Assembly: GCA_012184525.1 (NCBI GenBank)
Contig: WOFQ01000012.1
Span: 682,001-746,000 of the forward strand
Origin: Xenoacremonium recifei
Lineage: Eukaryota; Ascomycota; Sordariomycetes; Hypocreales; Nectriaceae
Reading direction: 5' to 3'
Length of the DNA stretch: 64,000 nt
In this document: positions 21,896-34,791 of the stretch, piece by piece
How positions within the stretch are numbered: position 1 is the stretch's first letter
Layout: each line of letters opens with the position of its first letter
Translations under genes and position numbers: made by a program
The notes under the pieces: generated by a model
The model's database searches: none
Seen by the model: only the letters and a program-made list of their open reading frames with translations
What the model was told of the DNA's origin: nothing

Positions 21896-24800
21896 GTCCT
21901 CAGCACTTTCTCGCTTCGTGGATATAATATTATGCCTGGGATTGCCAGGCTGTTTCTTTCTTCTTGTTTTCAGCGGTCCGAAAGCTTTATACCACCCATC
22001 TAGATTTCGGCATTATTTACAGGGGCTCGGACAGGATCCAACGGGAGGCTGCGTTCGACAAGGCGAAGGTGGTGTTCATTATGATAACGGGGTCCCGGTT
22101 TGGCAAATATCCATTTCTCTTGGGTTATCACGGGGTTCCGGCATTTGGGTTCACGGAAGTTATGAAGAGATGGTTTCATTTGTGTTGGAGGAGCAGAAGA
22201 CCAAGAGGGGCAACAGGGGCCAGGATTTCCTGGACGAGTCCCCAGGCTTACCTCGCGGCTTCTAGTCTGGCTTGGGAGGAGATGATAGCCAGTATTAATA
22301 CGTGCAGACAGATGGCATGGCTGATCGATGAGCCATGGTCGATTACGGGTAATACTGGGGAATTTGGACGGCGGGGGGAGAGAGGCTAACCGTCGGGACG
22401 AGACACGGAACGGTGGGGAGTCGTACGATATCTGACAAGGCTGAGATGAACCGTTTCCAACGGAACGGCAAGCCTCAAGTCTACTTACTACTACTAGCTC
22501 ATGTAGCATGCTTTTCTTTGTTTCTGTAGCAGGAGAGGGAAGATGAGAAGAGGAGGGAGATGGCGATGTAGATTGGCTGCTGGGCGTTTTGGACATAAAT
22601 ACAATCCCCATAGTCAACAGGAGGTGTCGCTAAGTGAATTCATGATGTGAAGAAAGAATTGCGAACTTTGCGTATTATAGAGCACACCTAGACTTAGGGT
22701 TTCAGAAGCCATGATCTCACCATTGTGCTCATGAGTGTTAATTGAGGCATCCATGGGCAGGAGCCCTGATTCATCGTCCTACCCTAGATGACTCCGGGGT
22801 AGGTAGATTACGGGTTGCCAAATGAATTCGTAGTTTCTTAAATATAAGTCGTGTTGTCTTAAATATTAAAGAATAATACAGAGAGCCCTCAGTGTCGGAA
22901 CCCAGTGTGGTTTTGTCCATGGTGGCATACCAGAAAGTTGCCTCAGGTTCATAGAGCTGTTAATCTTGAACAACCCCGACAAACACAACAATCAGAATCT
23001 GAAAACTCGATTATCCATGTCTCCGGCTAAATTGTACGTAACCGAGGAGCCAGGGAAGAGAATGACTGGCGCCCTTGAGATCTCAGATAACCGCATCGTG
23101 TGTTGCTGGAACAGATCAAGCGTCCACGGCAACCACTGTTTAGTAAGTGGTACGTACCATGGCGGGATAGCAAGATGTTGGGGATCGGCCGAAAGCGGGC
23201 GCCAACGGGGTAAGAGGCGAAATGCAGGGCCAGGGGTGGTTTTCGGAGACGGAATGATTGGCGCGGGGGATGGGGACTCAACAATTGGGGTGGTGAGTTG
23301 AGATCTCCATAATTATTTTTTTCTGTCATGGCTGGCAGAGAAATGGATGAACGAGATGGAATAGCTTCAGGGCGTTGCTAATTCGTTCATTACGGCTTTT
23401 CCGCGAGATGGGGTCTTGGGAAGGCTAGCAGTGATGAGTAGGTGGAGGGTTAATGGTCATTTACCTGGGTGAGATGAGAGTTGAGTTCGTCTCGGTGAGA
23501 TTCAACCATTGCACTGAAACTATCAGTGATGCAGCCATGACGGGAGGTGGTTGGGAGCGATAAGCCAGGTCTTTCTGTCACTGGACGATCGTTGCCTGCA
23601 GGCTCCAACAACTCAGACACGGTTGATTGACGAGCGAGGAGCCTTCAACAATACAGAGTACGTGCAGAGCATCCCGGAAGTTGAACGAGGCTCTATTACG
23701 GATTCGTGCTAACGCAAGCCGCGAGATGCACGTCGCAGTGGAGACTGAGCCAAGTGGGTTCTGCTGCAGTAACTTCCATGAGCTTCAAGGACTGTATGAG
23801 ACTGAGAGCACACTGTTGTTTACTCGACGGTATAACAGAAGTGAGCGGCGAGAGGTAGGCCGGGACCGAGACAGGGCAATAAGCCACCATCAAGTTCAAG
23901 CCCTTGCAATTGAGAGGAATCCATTGTCAAAGTGGTGGAGATGATTCTGAATCCTCGACTCAGCTGCAATCAGGGACAAGGTGCCAGGCCCTGAGCCGCC
24001 ATCCGATCGCACTGTATCTATCGATAAAGCTCTCCCCTGGTTCTCCAATTCCAGCGGCCCCCCTTCTCGGTAATGGAGGGAGGCTCTCGGTTCAGTGGAA
24101 AACGTCACCGCATTCACCTTGAATCTCATCCCGAGAGGCTCCCGAGTGGCTCCCGTTGTCTCCCCCAACACGCATTGCTGTTCCATTGTGATCGCAAACA
24201 GCGCGGATTCGGGCCTATACGACTTGTTGCTAATGGCCTGCTTGCTTGCTTGTCTAGTGGATGGCCGGGAGGGCTGGTCGCATGCCCGCGGAGCCCGTCC
24301 AGCGGCGGAAGAGGAGGGTGCGAACGGAGCATCAAATCGTCAGCCTTGTGTGTGTGTGCCAGGGGGTCCAGCGGTTTATTTTGTTGAAGCTAGTGATCTG
24401 CGCCTTATGCAGCAGCGTGCTTCATGGCGGTTTGCTCGCAGTGGCCGGGCCTGGGGAGACCCGCGGACGGGACATCGACGACAAGGGGTGTGGGTGGGAT
24501 GTTGAGAGAGTTGGGAGGCTTGCAATAAAGGGACAGGATGCCCGTTGCTGGCCATGCTTCCTTTCCTCCCCTCTCCAGATACTTTCTCCTCTCCTCACTT
24601 CCTCGGCCCTGGATCAACAACAGGCCTTGTTGACATCTGTTGTTTGTATTACATCGACGTAAACCTGAAGCGACGACATCTTCCTCTCTCCTCTACATCC
24701 GTCGTCGGCGTCGATACAGCTCCTGTACAGCATAATAGAGTGAGTTTGAGTCCCTCTGCCCTGCCCTGCCCTGCCCTGTTCTGCCCAATACAAGCCCCAG

Positions 24801-25730
24801 TGGTTATTGCTCTGAGCACCCGATCCGGAGTCCGGTCTCGTGGTTCTCCGTCCTTTGTCAGGGCAACCCGCCGTGCAAAGGCCCGACGGACCCGCGACAG
24901 AGATTGGGGGTCACTTTCGCAGACCGGAGCTTCAATTTTGCAGCCGGGCATTCGTCACAGCTACTCTCTTAGCCTCCATGTCTCCCAACAGTTCTGGAGT
25001 CCTCGTCGGGTTGAGCAAGACCGGAGAGGGCCTAACTGATCTACGGGGCCTTCTAGCGCCGTCGCGGGAGCGGCGACAGGCTGCGACAGGGCCTTGAGGA
25101 CCCAGGAGCAGCTGCCAGCTCCACTGTATTTTTTTTTTGCGGTCCCGGTGAGGTCTCAGGGCAGTTGAGAAGACCCCGGAATGGAGGCCGGCCCTGGATT
25201 GAGTGGCAGGTGCGATCAGGGTGCTTGTCGTGCTTGTCGGTCTTGTGATGTTTCCCTGGGCTCAACAACAAAACTGCCATCTCGAGACTTTTCTGCAGAC
25301 TCAATTTACTGACTGCTTTCCTCTCATAGTCGCTCCGAATTCGCGCCCCATCTCCTCCGTCTCCCAGGTCGAAAACGTCGCGAGCCGCAGATCGACCCTC
25401 GTCCCGGCCTCTCCTGTACTTTTAGCGGCTTTCCAGGTCCCAACAACGTTCAGCAGCGCAGACGGGAACGGGAGCTACCCCTGCCGGTTCATGACGCCCT
25501 GAGAAAGCTCCCTTCCAGGCCATCCATCCATCCAAAAGTCAAATCTCGGGATTCCCCCCTCCTCATCCTCCTCTCGTCATCCTCATCCTCCTCCTCCGCC
25601 AGCTCTCTCCTCGTTCTCCTCGCCCTTTCCACATACCTAATAATACCCATCTGCGTCTCTTCTTCGTCGTCGTCTTCTTTGTCGTTTCTTCCGCCGTGTT
25701 TCCTTCTTCTCCCCGCACAGAGCAGCAGCC
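21896..25730 (+). promoter_or_regulatory. 3.8 kb gene-free region upstream of acc1
   Basis: The left part should hold the nudE 3' region and the right part the promoter and leader of acc1. The last 180 bp are strongly pyrimidine-rich with repeated CCTCAT/CCTCCT, typical of highly expressed fungal genes. A GTGAGTTT donor at 24740 could start a leader intron. The open frames, including one of 205 codons at 22000-22617 on the minus strand, show no recognisable protein. The length is unusual compared with the 0.1-1.3 kb gaps elsewhere in the window. Confidence 0.5.
24756..24777. repeat. CTGCC pentanucleotide repeat
   Basis: Four tandem CTGCC units plus a partial one lie in the acc1 upstream region, directly after a possible splice donor. 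Confidence 0.7.
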
Positions 25731-28700
25731 ATGACTGAGATCTCAGGTGGTGCCGTCAACGGCGCCAATGGGCGGTCGGTGCCCTACGTCAATGGCAAGC
25801 GTTCGTACGCTGAGAAGTACGGCATCGCGGATCACTTCATAGGGGGCAATCGGGTGGATGTTGCGACGCCCAGCAAGGTCAAGGACTTTGTGGCCCAGAA
25901 TCGAGGCCATACGGTCATCACCAACGTAAGTTGCTTGCTTACTGTTCTGCGTCGGATCTCGGATTGCTTCGGTGTTATTTTGTTGAGCCCGCGTTGAGGA
26001 AAACTCCCGAACTGACGATTCCTGCTACCACAGGTCCTGATCGCCAACAACGGTATCGCCGCTGTCAAGGAGATTCGATCCGTCCGAAAATGGGCCTACG
26101 AGACTTTCGGCGACGAGCGAGCCATCCAGTTCACCGTCATGGCCACCCCCGAGGATCTGGCCGCAAACGCAGACTACATCCGCATGGCGGACCACTATGT
26201 CGAGGTCCCCGGCGGCACAAACAACCACAACTACGCCAACGTGGAGCTCATCCTCGACATTGCCGAGCGCATGAATGTGCACGCCGTGTGGGCAGGATGG
26301 TAAGTTGAGTTTCTGAGAATCTGTTGAACCCAAGAGCTAACCCGTTCGTTAGGGGCCACGCCTCCGAGAATCCCAAACTCCCCGAATCCCTCGCCGCCTC
26401 TCCCAAGAAGATCGTCTTCATCGGTCCTCCCGGGTCTGCCATGCGATCGCTTGGTGACAAAATCTCCTCCACAATCGTCGCACAGCACGCCGACGTGCCC
26501 TGTATCCCGTGGTCAGGCACGGGTGTCAGCGATGTCGAGGTCGACAGCAAGGGCATCGTGACCGTGGCCGACGATATTTACGCCAAGGGTTGCGTGACGT
26601 CGTGGCAGGAGGGTCTGGAGAAGGCCAAGGAGATTGGCTTCCCTGTCATGATCAAGGCCTCTGAGGGTGGTGGTGGTAAGGGTATCCGAAAGGCTACCGG
26701 CGAGGAGGGCTTCGAGGAGCTCTACAAGGCCGCTGCTAGTGAGATTCCCGGATCCCCCATCTTTATCATGAAGCTGGCCGGCAACGCCCGCCATCTCGAG
26801 GTCCAGCTGCTCGCTGATCAGTACGGCAACAACATCTCCCTCTTCGGCCGAGATTGCTCCGTGCAGCGACGCCACCAGAAGATCATTGAGGAGGCCCCCG
26901 TCACCATTGCCAAGTCGAACACCTTCAAGGCTATGGAGGACGCTGCCGTGCGTCTGGGCAAACTTGTTGGCTACGTGTCTGCTGGTACTGTCGAGTACCT
27001 TTACTCGCACGCCGACGACAAATTCTACTTCCTGGAGCTCAACCCCCGTCTCCAGGTCGAGCATCCCACCACCGAAATGGTCAGCGGCGTCAACCTGCCG
27101 GCTGCCCAGCTCCAGATTGCCATGGGTCTGCCCTTGTCCCGCATCCGTGACATTCGATTGCTCTATGGCATGGATCCTAAGACCACCACGGACATCGATT
27201 TCGAGTTCAAGAACGAGGGCACCGCCCTGAGCCAGCGACGGCCTCAGCCCAAGGGCCACTGCACGGCCTGCCGAATTACCTCTGAGGATCCTGGTGAGGG
27301 TTTCAAGCCTTCCAACGGAAAGCTCCAGGACCTTAACTTCAGGAGTAGCTCCAATGTTTGGGGTTACTTCTCTGTCGGTACCCAAGGTGGCATCCACAGT
27401 TTCTCCGACAGTCAGTTCGGTCACATTTTCGCTTATGGCGAGAACCGAGCGGCCTCGAGGAAACACATGGTTGTCGCGCTCAAGGAGTTGAGCATTCGAG
27501 GTGACTTCAAAACCACCGTCGAGTATCTCATTAAGCTCCTCGAGACCGAGGCTTTCGAGGATAACACCATCTCCACTGGCTGGCTGGATGAGCTCATCTC
27601 TAAGCGCCTCACTGCCGAGCGACCCGACACCATGTTGGCGGTTGTCTGCGGTGCTGTCACCAAGGCGCACATCGCTAGCGAGGCGTGCTTGGCCGACTAC
27701 CGGGCTGGTCTCGAGAAGGGTCAGGTTCCCTCCAAGGAGATTCTCAAGACTGTCTTCACTATCGATTTCATCTATGAGGGCTTCCGTTACAAGTTCACCG
27801 CCACCCGTGCCAGCCACGACAGCTACCACCTCTTCATCAACGGCTCCAAGTGCTTGGTTGGTGTCCGCGCGCTCAGCGATGGTGGTCTGCTGATTCTGCT
27901 CGATGGACGAAGCCACAATGTCTACTGGAAGGAGGAAGTCGGTGCTACTCGTCTCTCTGTCGACAGCAAGACCTGTTTGCTCGAGCAGGAGAACGACCCC
28001 TCTCAGCTCCGAACTCCTAGCCCCGGTAAGCTGGTTAAGTACACCGTCGAGAACGGTGCACATGTCCGAGCCGGCCAGACCTATGCCGAGGTCGAGGTCA
28101 TGAAGATGTACATGCCCCTCGTCGCTCAGGAGGACGGTGTTGTTCAGCTCATTAAGCAGCCGGGTGCTACTCTCGAGGCCGGTGACATTCTGGGTATTCT
28201 CGCTCTGGATGACCCTAGCCGTGTCAAGCAAGCTCAGGCCTTCCTCGACAAGCTGCCACAGTACGGTGACGCCGTCATCGTCGGTGCCAAGCCCGCTCAG
28301 CGATTCGCCCTTCTCTACAGCACCCTGGAGAACATTCTTCTGGGCTACGACAACTCCATTATCATGAACACTACCCTGAAGGAGCTGATCGAGGTCCTTC
28401 GAGACCCCGAGCTTCCCTACAGCGAGTGGAATGCTCAGTTCTCTGCTCTGCATGCCCGCATGCCTCAGAGACTTGATGCTCAATTCACCCACATCGTTGA
28501 CCGTGCCAAGGTGCGCCACGTCGAGTTCCCGGCGAAGGCGCTTAGCAAGGCTTTCAGCAAGTTCCTCGAGGATAATGTCGCTGCTGCCGATGTTGAGCCC
28601 CTCAAGGCTACTCTTCTTCCTCTGACCGAAGTGATTGACTCCTACCACGATGGCCAGAAGGCACGAGAGCTCAGCGTCATCAGGAACCTCCTTGAGCAGT

Positions 28701-31700
28701 ACTTTGAGGTTGAGAAGCTGTTCACGAACCATTCCCAGGAGGATAGCGTCGTCCTGAAGCTTCGTGACCAGCACAAGGAAGACATTTCCCAGGTTGTCCA
28801 AACCGTCCTGTCTCACAGCCGTGTCAGCGCCAAGAGCTCGCTGGTGGTGGCTATCCTCGAGGAATACCGCCCCAACAAGCCAAACGTTGGCAATATCGGC
28901 AAGTACCTGCGAGACACGCTACGCAAGCTCACCGAGCTCCAGACTCGATCGACCTCTAAGGTCTCCTTGAAGGCCCGTGAGATCATGATCCAGTGCTCCC
29001 TTCCATCGCTGGAGGAGAGAACGTCCCAGATGGAGCACATCCTGCGCTCGTCCGTCATCGAGACCCGGTATGGTGAGACTGGCTGGGATCATCGGGAGCC
29101 CAGCCTCGAGATCATCAAGGATGTCGTCGATTCTAAGTACACTGTCTTTGATGTTCTGCCCCTCTTCTTCGCTCATGATGATCCTTGGGTTTCTCTGGCT
29201 GCTCTGGAAGTTTACGTCCGACGTGCTTACCGTGCGTACATCCTGAAGAAGATTGAGTATCACCAGGATGAGACCGACTCTCCCCAGTTCATCTCCTGGG
29301 ACTTCCAACTTCGAAAGCTCGGTCAGACAGAGTTTGGTCTGCCCGTTCAGTCCGCTGCCCCCTCAACCCCGGCGACGCCCAGCGGTGGGGAGTTTAAGTT
29401 TAACAGAATTGCCTCCATCAGCGATATGTCTTACCTGTCTCACCGGTGGGAGGAGGAGCCCACGCGCCGGGGTGTCATCGTTCCTTGCAAGTACATTGAC
29501 GATGCCGAGGACCTTCTCCAGAAGGCTCTCGAGTCTCTTGCTCTCGAGCAGAAGCAGAAGAAGACCCGAACTACGCCTGGTCTCATCCCCGACCTTAGTG
29601 GCAAGCGAAAGCCCGCCTCGGCTGCTCCCAAGCACGAATCTGATGAGCTGTCTGCTGTCATCAACGTCGCTGTCCGGGATGCTGAGAGCCACGGCGATAG
29701 AGAGACGCTGTCTCGCATCCTCCCCATCGTTGAACAATTCAAGGATGACCTTCTCGCTCGCGGCGTTCGTCGTCTGACTTTCTGCTGCGGCCGTACCGAC
29801 GGTTCCAACCCTGGATACTACACCTTCCGAGGCCCTGATTATAAGGAGGATGACAGCATTCGTCACACCGAGCCTGCCCTGGCTTTCCAGCTGGAGCTTG
29901 CTCGTCTGGCCAAGTTCCACATCAAGCCTGTCTTCACCGAGAACAAGAACATTCACGTTTACGAGGGTCTTGGAAAGGCTGTGGATACTGACAAGCGTTA
30001 CTTCACGCGTGCTGTCATTCGACCTGGCCGTCTCCGTGATGAGATTCCTACTGCGGAGTATCTCATCTCGGAGGCCGACCGCGTCATCAACGATATCTTC
30101 GATGCTCTTGAGATCATTGGTAACAATAACTCGGATCTGAACCAGATCTTCATCAACTTCACTCCTGTTTTCCAGCTTCAGCCCCAGGAGGTTGAGGAGA
30201 GCCTCCAGGGCTTCCTTGACCGCTTTGGTCTCCGAGCTTGGAGACTCCGAGTGGCCCAGGTTGAGATCCGAATTATTTGCACCGATCCTTCTGGGAACCC
30301 TTACCCTCTCCGTGTCGTCATTACCAACACCTCTGGTTATGTTGTCGATGTTGACATGTACGCTGAGCGCAAGTCTGAGAAGGGCGAATGGGTCTTCCAC
30401 AGCATCGGTGGTACTAAGGAGAAGGGTCCCATGCATCTGATGCCTGTCTCTACGCCTTATGCTACCAAGAACTGGCTCCAGCCCAAGCGATACAAGGCTC
30501 ATCTTATGGGCACGCAGTATGTCTACGATTTCCCCGAGCTCTTCCGACAGGCCATCCAGAACAGCTGGCAAAAGGCCATTAAGGAGCAGCCTGCCATAGC
30601 TGCCCAGCAGCCTAAGGTTGGTGAGTGCATCACCTACACCGAGCTTGTCCTCGACGACAAGGACAACCTGGAGGAGGTCAACCGTGACCCCGGTACCAAC
30701 ACATGCGGCATGGTTGGTTGGATCTTCCGAGCCCGAACTCCCGAATACCCCAGCGGCCGTCGCTTCATTGTCATCGCCAACGATATCACGTATAAGATCG
30801 GTTCCTTTGGACCTAAGGAAGATGACTTCTTCCACAAGTGCACGGAACTGGCTCGCAAGCTTGGAATTCCCCGCATTTACCTGTCTGCCAACTCTGGTGC
30901 CCGTCTGGGTCTTTCTGATGAGCTCATGGGCCACTTCAAGGTTGCCTGGAACGATGTCAACAAGCAGGATACCGGCTTCCGATACCTGTACCTGGACGAG
31001 GAGACCAAGAAACGCTTCGAGAACGACGTCATCACGGAAGAGATTTCCGAGGATGGTGAGAAGCGCCACAAGATCATCACGGTCATTGGAAAGGAGGAGG
31101 GTCTTGGTGTTGAGTGCTTGAGGGGGTCCGGTCTCATTGCCGGTGCCACCAGCCGCGCCTACAACGACATCTTCACCGTGACCCTGGTCACTTGCCGATC
31201 AGTTGGTAAGTTTAATGGATTATACTTTTATTGAGAGAGTGTGCTAATAGAAAAATAGGTATTGGTGCTTACCTTGTCCGACTTGGTCAGCGAGCAGTCC
31301 AGATTGAGGGCCAACCCATCATTCTGACTGGTGCTCCTGCTCTCAACAACCTGCTGGGTCGTGAGGTGTACACTTCCAACTTGCAGCTTGGTGGTACTCA
31401 GATCATGTACCGAAACGGTGTTTCTCACATGACTGCCAACGACGACTTCGCTGGTGTCTCCAAGATTGTCGAGTGGATGTCGTTCGTGCCCGAGAAGCGC
31501 AACAGCCCGGTCCCCGTTAGCCCTAGTGTCGACACCTGGGACCGTGACATCACCTACTGCCCGCCTCAGAAGCAGCCTTACGATGTCCGCTGGCTCATCG
31601 GTGGTCGTGACGGAGAGGACGGCTTCGAGTCTGGTCTCTTCGACAAGGACTCGTTTGTCGAGACTCTTGGTGGCTGGGCTCAGACCGTGGTTGTTGGACG

Positions 31701-32796
31701 TGCTCGTCTAGGTGGTATCCCCATGGGTGTTATCGCTGTCGAGACGCGATCCGTCGAGAACATTACCCCGGCCGACCCTGCTAACCCTGACTCTATCGAG
31801 CAGGTCAGCAATGAGGCTGGTGGTGTGTGGTACCCCAACTCGGCTTTCAAGACTGCGCAGGCCATCAACGACTTCAACAATGGTGAGCAACTGCCTTTGA
31901 TGATCCTCGCCAACTGGCGTGGTTTCTCTGGTGGTCAGCGAGACATGTACAATGAGGTCCTCAAGTATGGTTCCTTCATTGTCGACGCCCTTGTCAAGTT
32001 TGAGCAGCCCATCTTTGTCTACATTCCTCCCTTTGGCGAGCTGCGTGGTGGCTCCTGGGTCGTCGTCGACCCGACCATCAACCCCACTGCGATGGAGATG
32101 TATGCCGATGTCGAGGCCCGCGGTGGTGTCTTGGAGCCTGAGGGTATGATCGGTATCAAGTACCGCAAGGACAAGCAGATTGCTACCATGGCTCGCAACG
32201 ACCCTGTCTACTCGGGTCTTAAGAAGCAGCTCGAGGACCTCAGCCTGTCCCAGGAGGAGACGGCTGAGATCAAGAAGAAGATGGCCGTCCGCGAGAAGCA
32301 GCTTCTGCCTGTCTATGCCCAGATTGCAGTTCAGTTCGCTGATCTGCACGACCGGGCTGGACGCATGAAGGCCAAGGGCGTCATCCGCGACTCGCTGGAA
32401 TGGCCCAACGCCCGACGATACTTCTACTGGCGCCTGCGCCGTCGTCTCAACGAGGAGTACATCCTCCGCCGCATGGCCGCTAGCGTACTGAGCTCGTCGC
32501 ACGGCCAGAGCACGGCCAAGGCTGTCGAGACTCGCCAGAACAACCTCCACCTGCTCCGAAGCTGGTCGGGCATTGTGAACTGGGAGAAGGACGACCGGGC
32601 CGTTACGGAGTGGTATGAGCAAGAGAGGAAGACGATTGGTGAGAAGGTTGACGCCCTCAAGTCGGATCTCCTGTCGGCTGAGGTCGGCACCATCGTCCGC
32701 GGCCACGCTAAGGCGGGCTTCAAGGGTGTGCGTGAGGTGCTGAGGATGATGCCCGTTGAGGAGCGTGAGCAAATCCTGAAGTATCTGCGCGAATAG
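25731..32796 (+). CDS. acc1: Acetyl-CoA carboxylase, multidomain
   Basis: Spliced model: 25731-25925, 26034-26299, 26353-31205, 31259-32796; 2283 aa, the usual length for fungal Acc1. It carboxylates acetyl-CoA to malonyl-CoA, the committed step of fatty-acid synthesis and the extender source for polyketides. Visible in order: biotin carboxylase with its ATP-grasp glycine loop (EGGGGKGIRKA, about residue 257) and ELNPRLQVEHP; biotin carrier with EVEVMKMYMP, biotinyl lysine 738; the central region; and the carboxyltransferase domains (IANDITYKIGSFGP, SANSGARLGLSDEL, GGTQIMYRNGVSH, LANWRGFSGGQRDMY). The second and fourth exon joins restore WAGWGHASENP and SVGIGAYLVRLGQR. Strong codon bias creates long antisense open frames over this gene, which are not genes. 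Confidence 0.99.
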
Positions 32797-33371
32797 AGAG
32801 GAGGATATAATGGATTCTCTAGAGGAGGAAGAGAGGAAGATCATTCTGGCATGTGTTAGATACGATTTATATGTGTGAATCTTGCGGTTGCTCATGAGGG
32901 ATTGACATTAGAATGGAGGAAACGAGAAGGCGTTGGGATACAAATGTTTTAGAGTTGTTGATACATGATTTTATACGAGATTTGATCAAAATAATGGATG
33001 CACTGTGCCCTTGAGTCTTGATTTGTTTCGATTATAGAAAGCTGAGTGGTGGTATGTACTCGTGAGTTCTTCCTCAGCTCGGTCTCGGTCCCGGTAATAT
33101 TCGGTAGACTCGAGAATTGCTGAAATTCATGATTACGTATCTTTACAATAAAATGAGGCCTGTTCCTCCTGTTGATACATGCGCGCTTTGCAAGCAACTC
33201 GACCCGGTCCCTATCGTCTTTTATACAGATCCCCAGATGGTGATAACAATATTGGTGCGTCCTGTCCATGTGATTCCTCCTCTTTTATCAAGCATGAAGC
33301 TCGAATTCCAATCCTTTAGTCGTAGTCTGCTTCTTAATGCTTTCTGATTCCGCCTCCCCGCCGCTCTTAAG
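32797..33371. other. Intergenic between convergent acc1 and bol3
   Basis: Both flanking genes end here, so 3' untranslated regions are expected. I see no other feature. Confidence 0.5.
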
Positions 33372-33791
33372 TCATGCATCACTGGGCGCCTTCGTCCGGA
33401 TCTGCACACCATGCCAGCCCTTGATAACGTCTCCCAGCGCAGCATTGACCATGCGCTGCTGCTTGAGAATGCTCTGGCCCTTGAAACTCGCGCTGGTGAT
33501 GTCGATGGCGTACATGCTGCCGCACCCGCCGCTGATGTCCTGGACGAGCAGCTCGGTCGGGGCGAGAGCGTCGCGGAGCAGGTCGGCGATGGCGGACTCG
33601 GCGTCGCTCATGCTGGGGAGTTCGGGCGCAGGCTCGGGAGCGGCAGATCGGAGGGAGAGGCTGGTTGTGAAGAGGCGTGGGCGAACAGCAGTGGCGGAGG
33701 AGTGTCGCGGGAGGAGGGTGCGTGGTGAGGGTGGGAGGCGGAGAGTTGAGCGCTGGAGGCGCAGCGCGGCGCGGCAGGTTGAGCAGATCAT
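33372..33791 (-). CDS. bol3: Mitochondrial BolA-family protein (Bol3-like)
   Basis: A single exon of 139 aa. The first 50 residues are rich in Arg, Ser and Leu with no acidic residue until about 50, a likely mitochondrial targeting sequence. The BolA domain follows, with GGCGSMYAIDITSASFKGQS, QQRMVNAAL and GWHGVQIRTKAP. Cys90 and His127 correspond to residues implicated in [2Fe-2S] binding by the BOLA3/Bol3 subgroup with monothiol glutaredoxins. Family members help pass [4Fe-4S] clusters to lipoate synthase and other mitochondrial enzymes. The first ATG in frame is at 33791. Confidence 0.92.
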   Translation of the reverse strand: MICSTCRAALRLQRSTLRLPPSPRTLLPRHSSATAVRPRLFTTSLSLRSAAPEPAPELPSMSDAESAIADLLRDALAPTELLVQDISGGCGSMYAIDITSASFKGQSILKQQRMVNAALGDVIKGWHGVQIRTKAPSDA

Positions 33792-34206
33792 GGTGAGGAA
33801 GAAATTGGGGAGGCAGGTAGTGGTTGGAGGAGCCAATTGGTGGTGATGATAACGGTGATGGTGTTGAGGACCAGCTCAGAGTGAAACTGGTGATGGGCGA
33901 GTGCCGGAGGGAAAAGTATTGTGGGGCTTGGGTTGGTAATCGGCAATCCGTGGTGAGGGAATGGGCTGGCAGAATTCCACGCTAAAATGTCTTGAAGGAA
34001 GCAGAGAAGGGGATAGATGACTGGATCTTCGTATCGATAAGTCAGTTATCTGTTTTATCCGTCAAGCGTAGCCGCATGGTGTGTCTGTCAGGCTCTTTGG
34101 TGGACATTTAACTGTTAGTGCTCTCTCGGCACGCCTTCCGTCTGACACTCAGCACTAACACCTGCAAACCTTTCTCCTTCATCTTCGTCCCTCTATCTTT
34201 CCATTC
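33792..34206. promoter_or_regulatory. Divergent promoter of bol3 and the bZIP gene
   Basis: These 415 bp lie between the two start codons. No specific site is identified. Confidence 0.45.
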
Positions 34207-34758
34207 ATGCCTCGAAAGGAACGCACACCGGCCTCGCTCACCCTCAACCGGGAGAGCCAGCGCCGTTCTCGCGCTCGTCAACGCGAGTTCCTCGACCAGC
34301 TCCAGCAGCGCGTCCGTGAGTACGAGCGCCGTGATGCCCAGGCCACCCTCGAGATGCAGCGGGTTGCAAGGGATGTCGCGGATGAGAACGCGGCATTGAG
34401 AGAGATGCTTGCGATGAAGGGTGTTGATGAGCGTGATATCACGGCATTTCTGGAGCAGAGAAAGGTTAGTCGAGTGGTTGAGGACAACGGGATGCACACC
34501 AATGATGATGCTCTACGGATCAAAGACCAACCCTCAGAATCTCCCTCGATCGCGCCCAGTTGTGCCTCTGCGCCCATGACACCACCCACTCCACGGCCAA
34601 TTGATGGGATGCACTGCCTCGAAGCGGCTTCCATTCTGGCTCAGATTCGAGGGCAAAGCGATACAACTCTTGCTCGCCAAGCCCTAGGTTGCTCTCACAA
34701 GACCGACTGTATCATCCGCAACACAGATTTACTGCAAATGATGGACGAGATGACATGA
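34207..34758 (+). CDS. Small bZIP transcription factor
   Basis: A single exon of 183 aa. The basic region is NRESQRRSRARQREFLDQLQ (residues 14-33), followed by a leucine-zipper-like helix to about residue 85. The C-terminal part contains MHCLEAASILAQIRG and GCSHKTDC, with Cys137, Cys162 and Cys168. A similar Cys-containing tail occurs, as I recall, in other small Sordariomycete bZIP proteins, so it is a family trait and not proof of arsenic sensing. The gene ends 33 bp from the 3' end of the arsenite transporter on the opposite strand. In yeast the bZIP Yap8/Arr1 neighbours and controls ACR3, so a regulatory link is a reasonable guess. Confidence 0.88.
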   Translation: MPRKERTPASLTLNRESQRRSRARQREFLDQLQQRVREYERRDAQATLEMQRVARDVADENAALREMLAMKGVDERDITAFLEQRKVSRVVEDNGMHTNDDALRIKDQPSESPSIAPSCASAPMTPPTPRPIDGMHCLEAASILAQIRGQSDTTLARQALGCSHKTDCIIRNTDLLQMMDEMT

Positions 34759-34791
34759 GCTCTATCCCATTCATCGAACTCTTCGCCTCAT

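Noticed and set aside
22000..22617. 205-codon minus-strand frame downstream of nudE
   Set aside because: No recognisable domain, no splice support, and composition like non-coding DNA; probably the nudE 3' region.
26513..32895. Long minus-strand open frames (up to 767 codons) opposite acc1
   Set aside because: They are shadows of strong codon bias in acc1. The translations are Leu/Val/Gly/Asp-rich with no known domain.
33792..33836. Longer start for bol3
   Set aside because: The extension begins with TTG, not ATG, and adds nothing to the targeting sequence.
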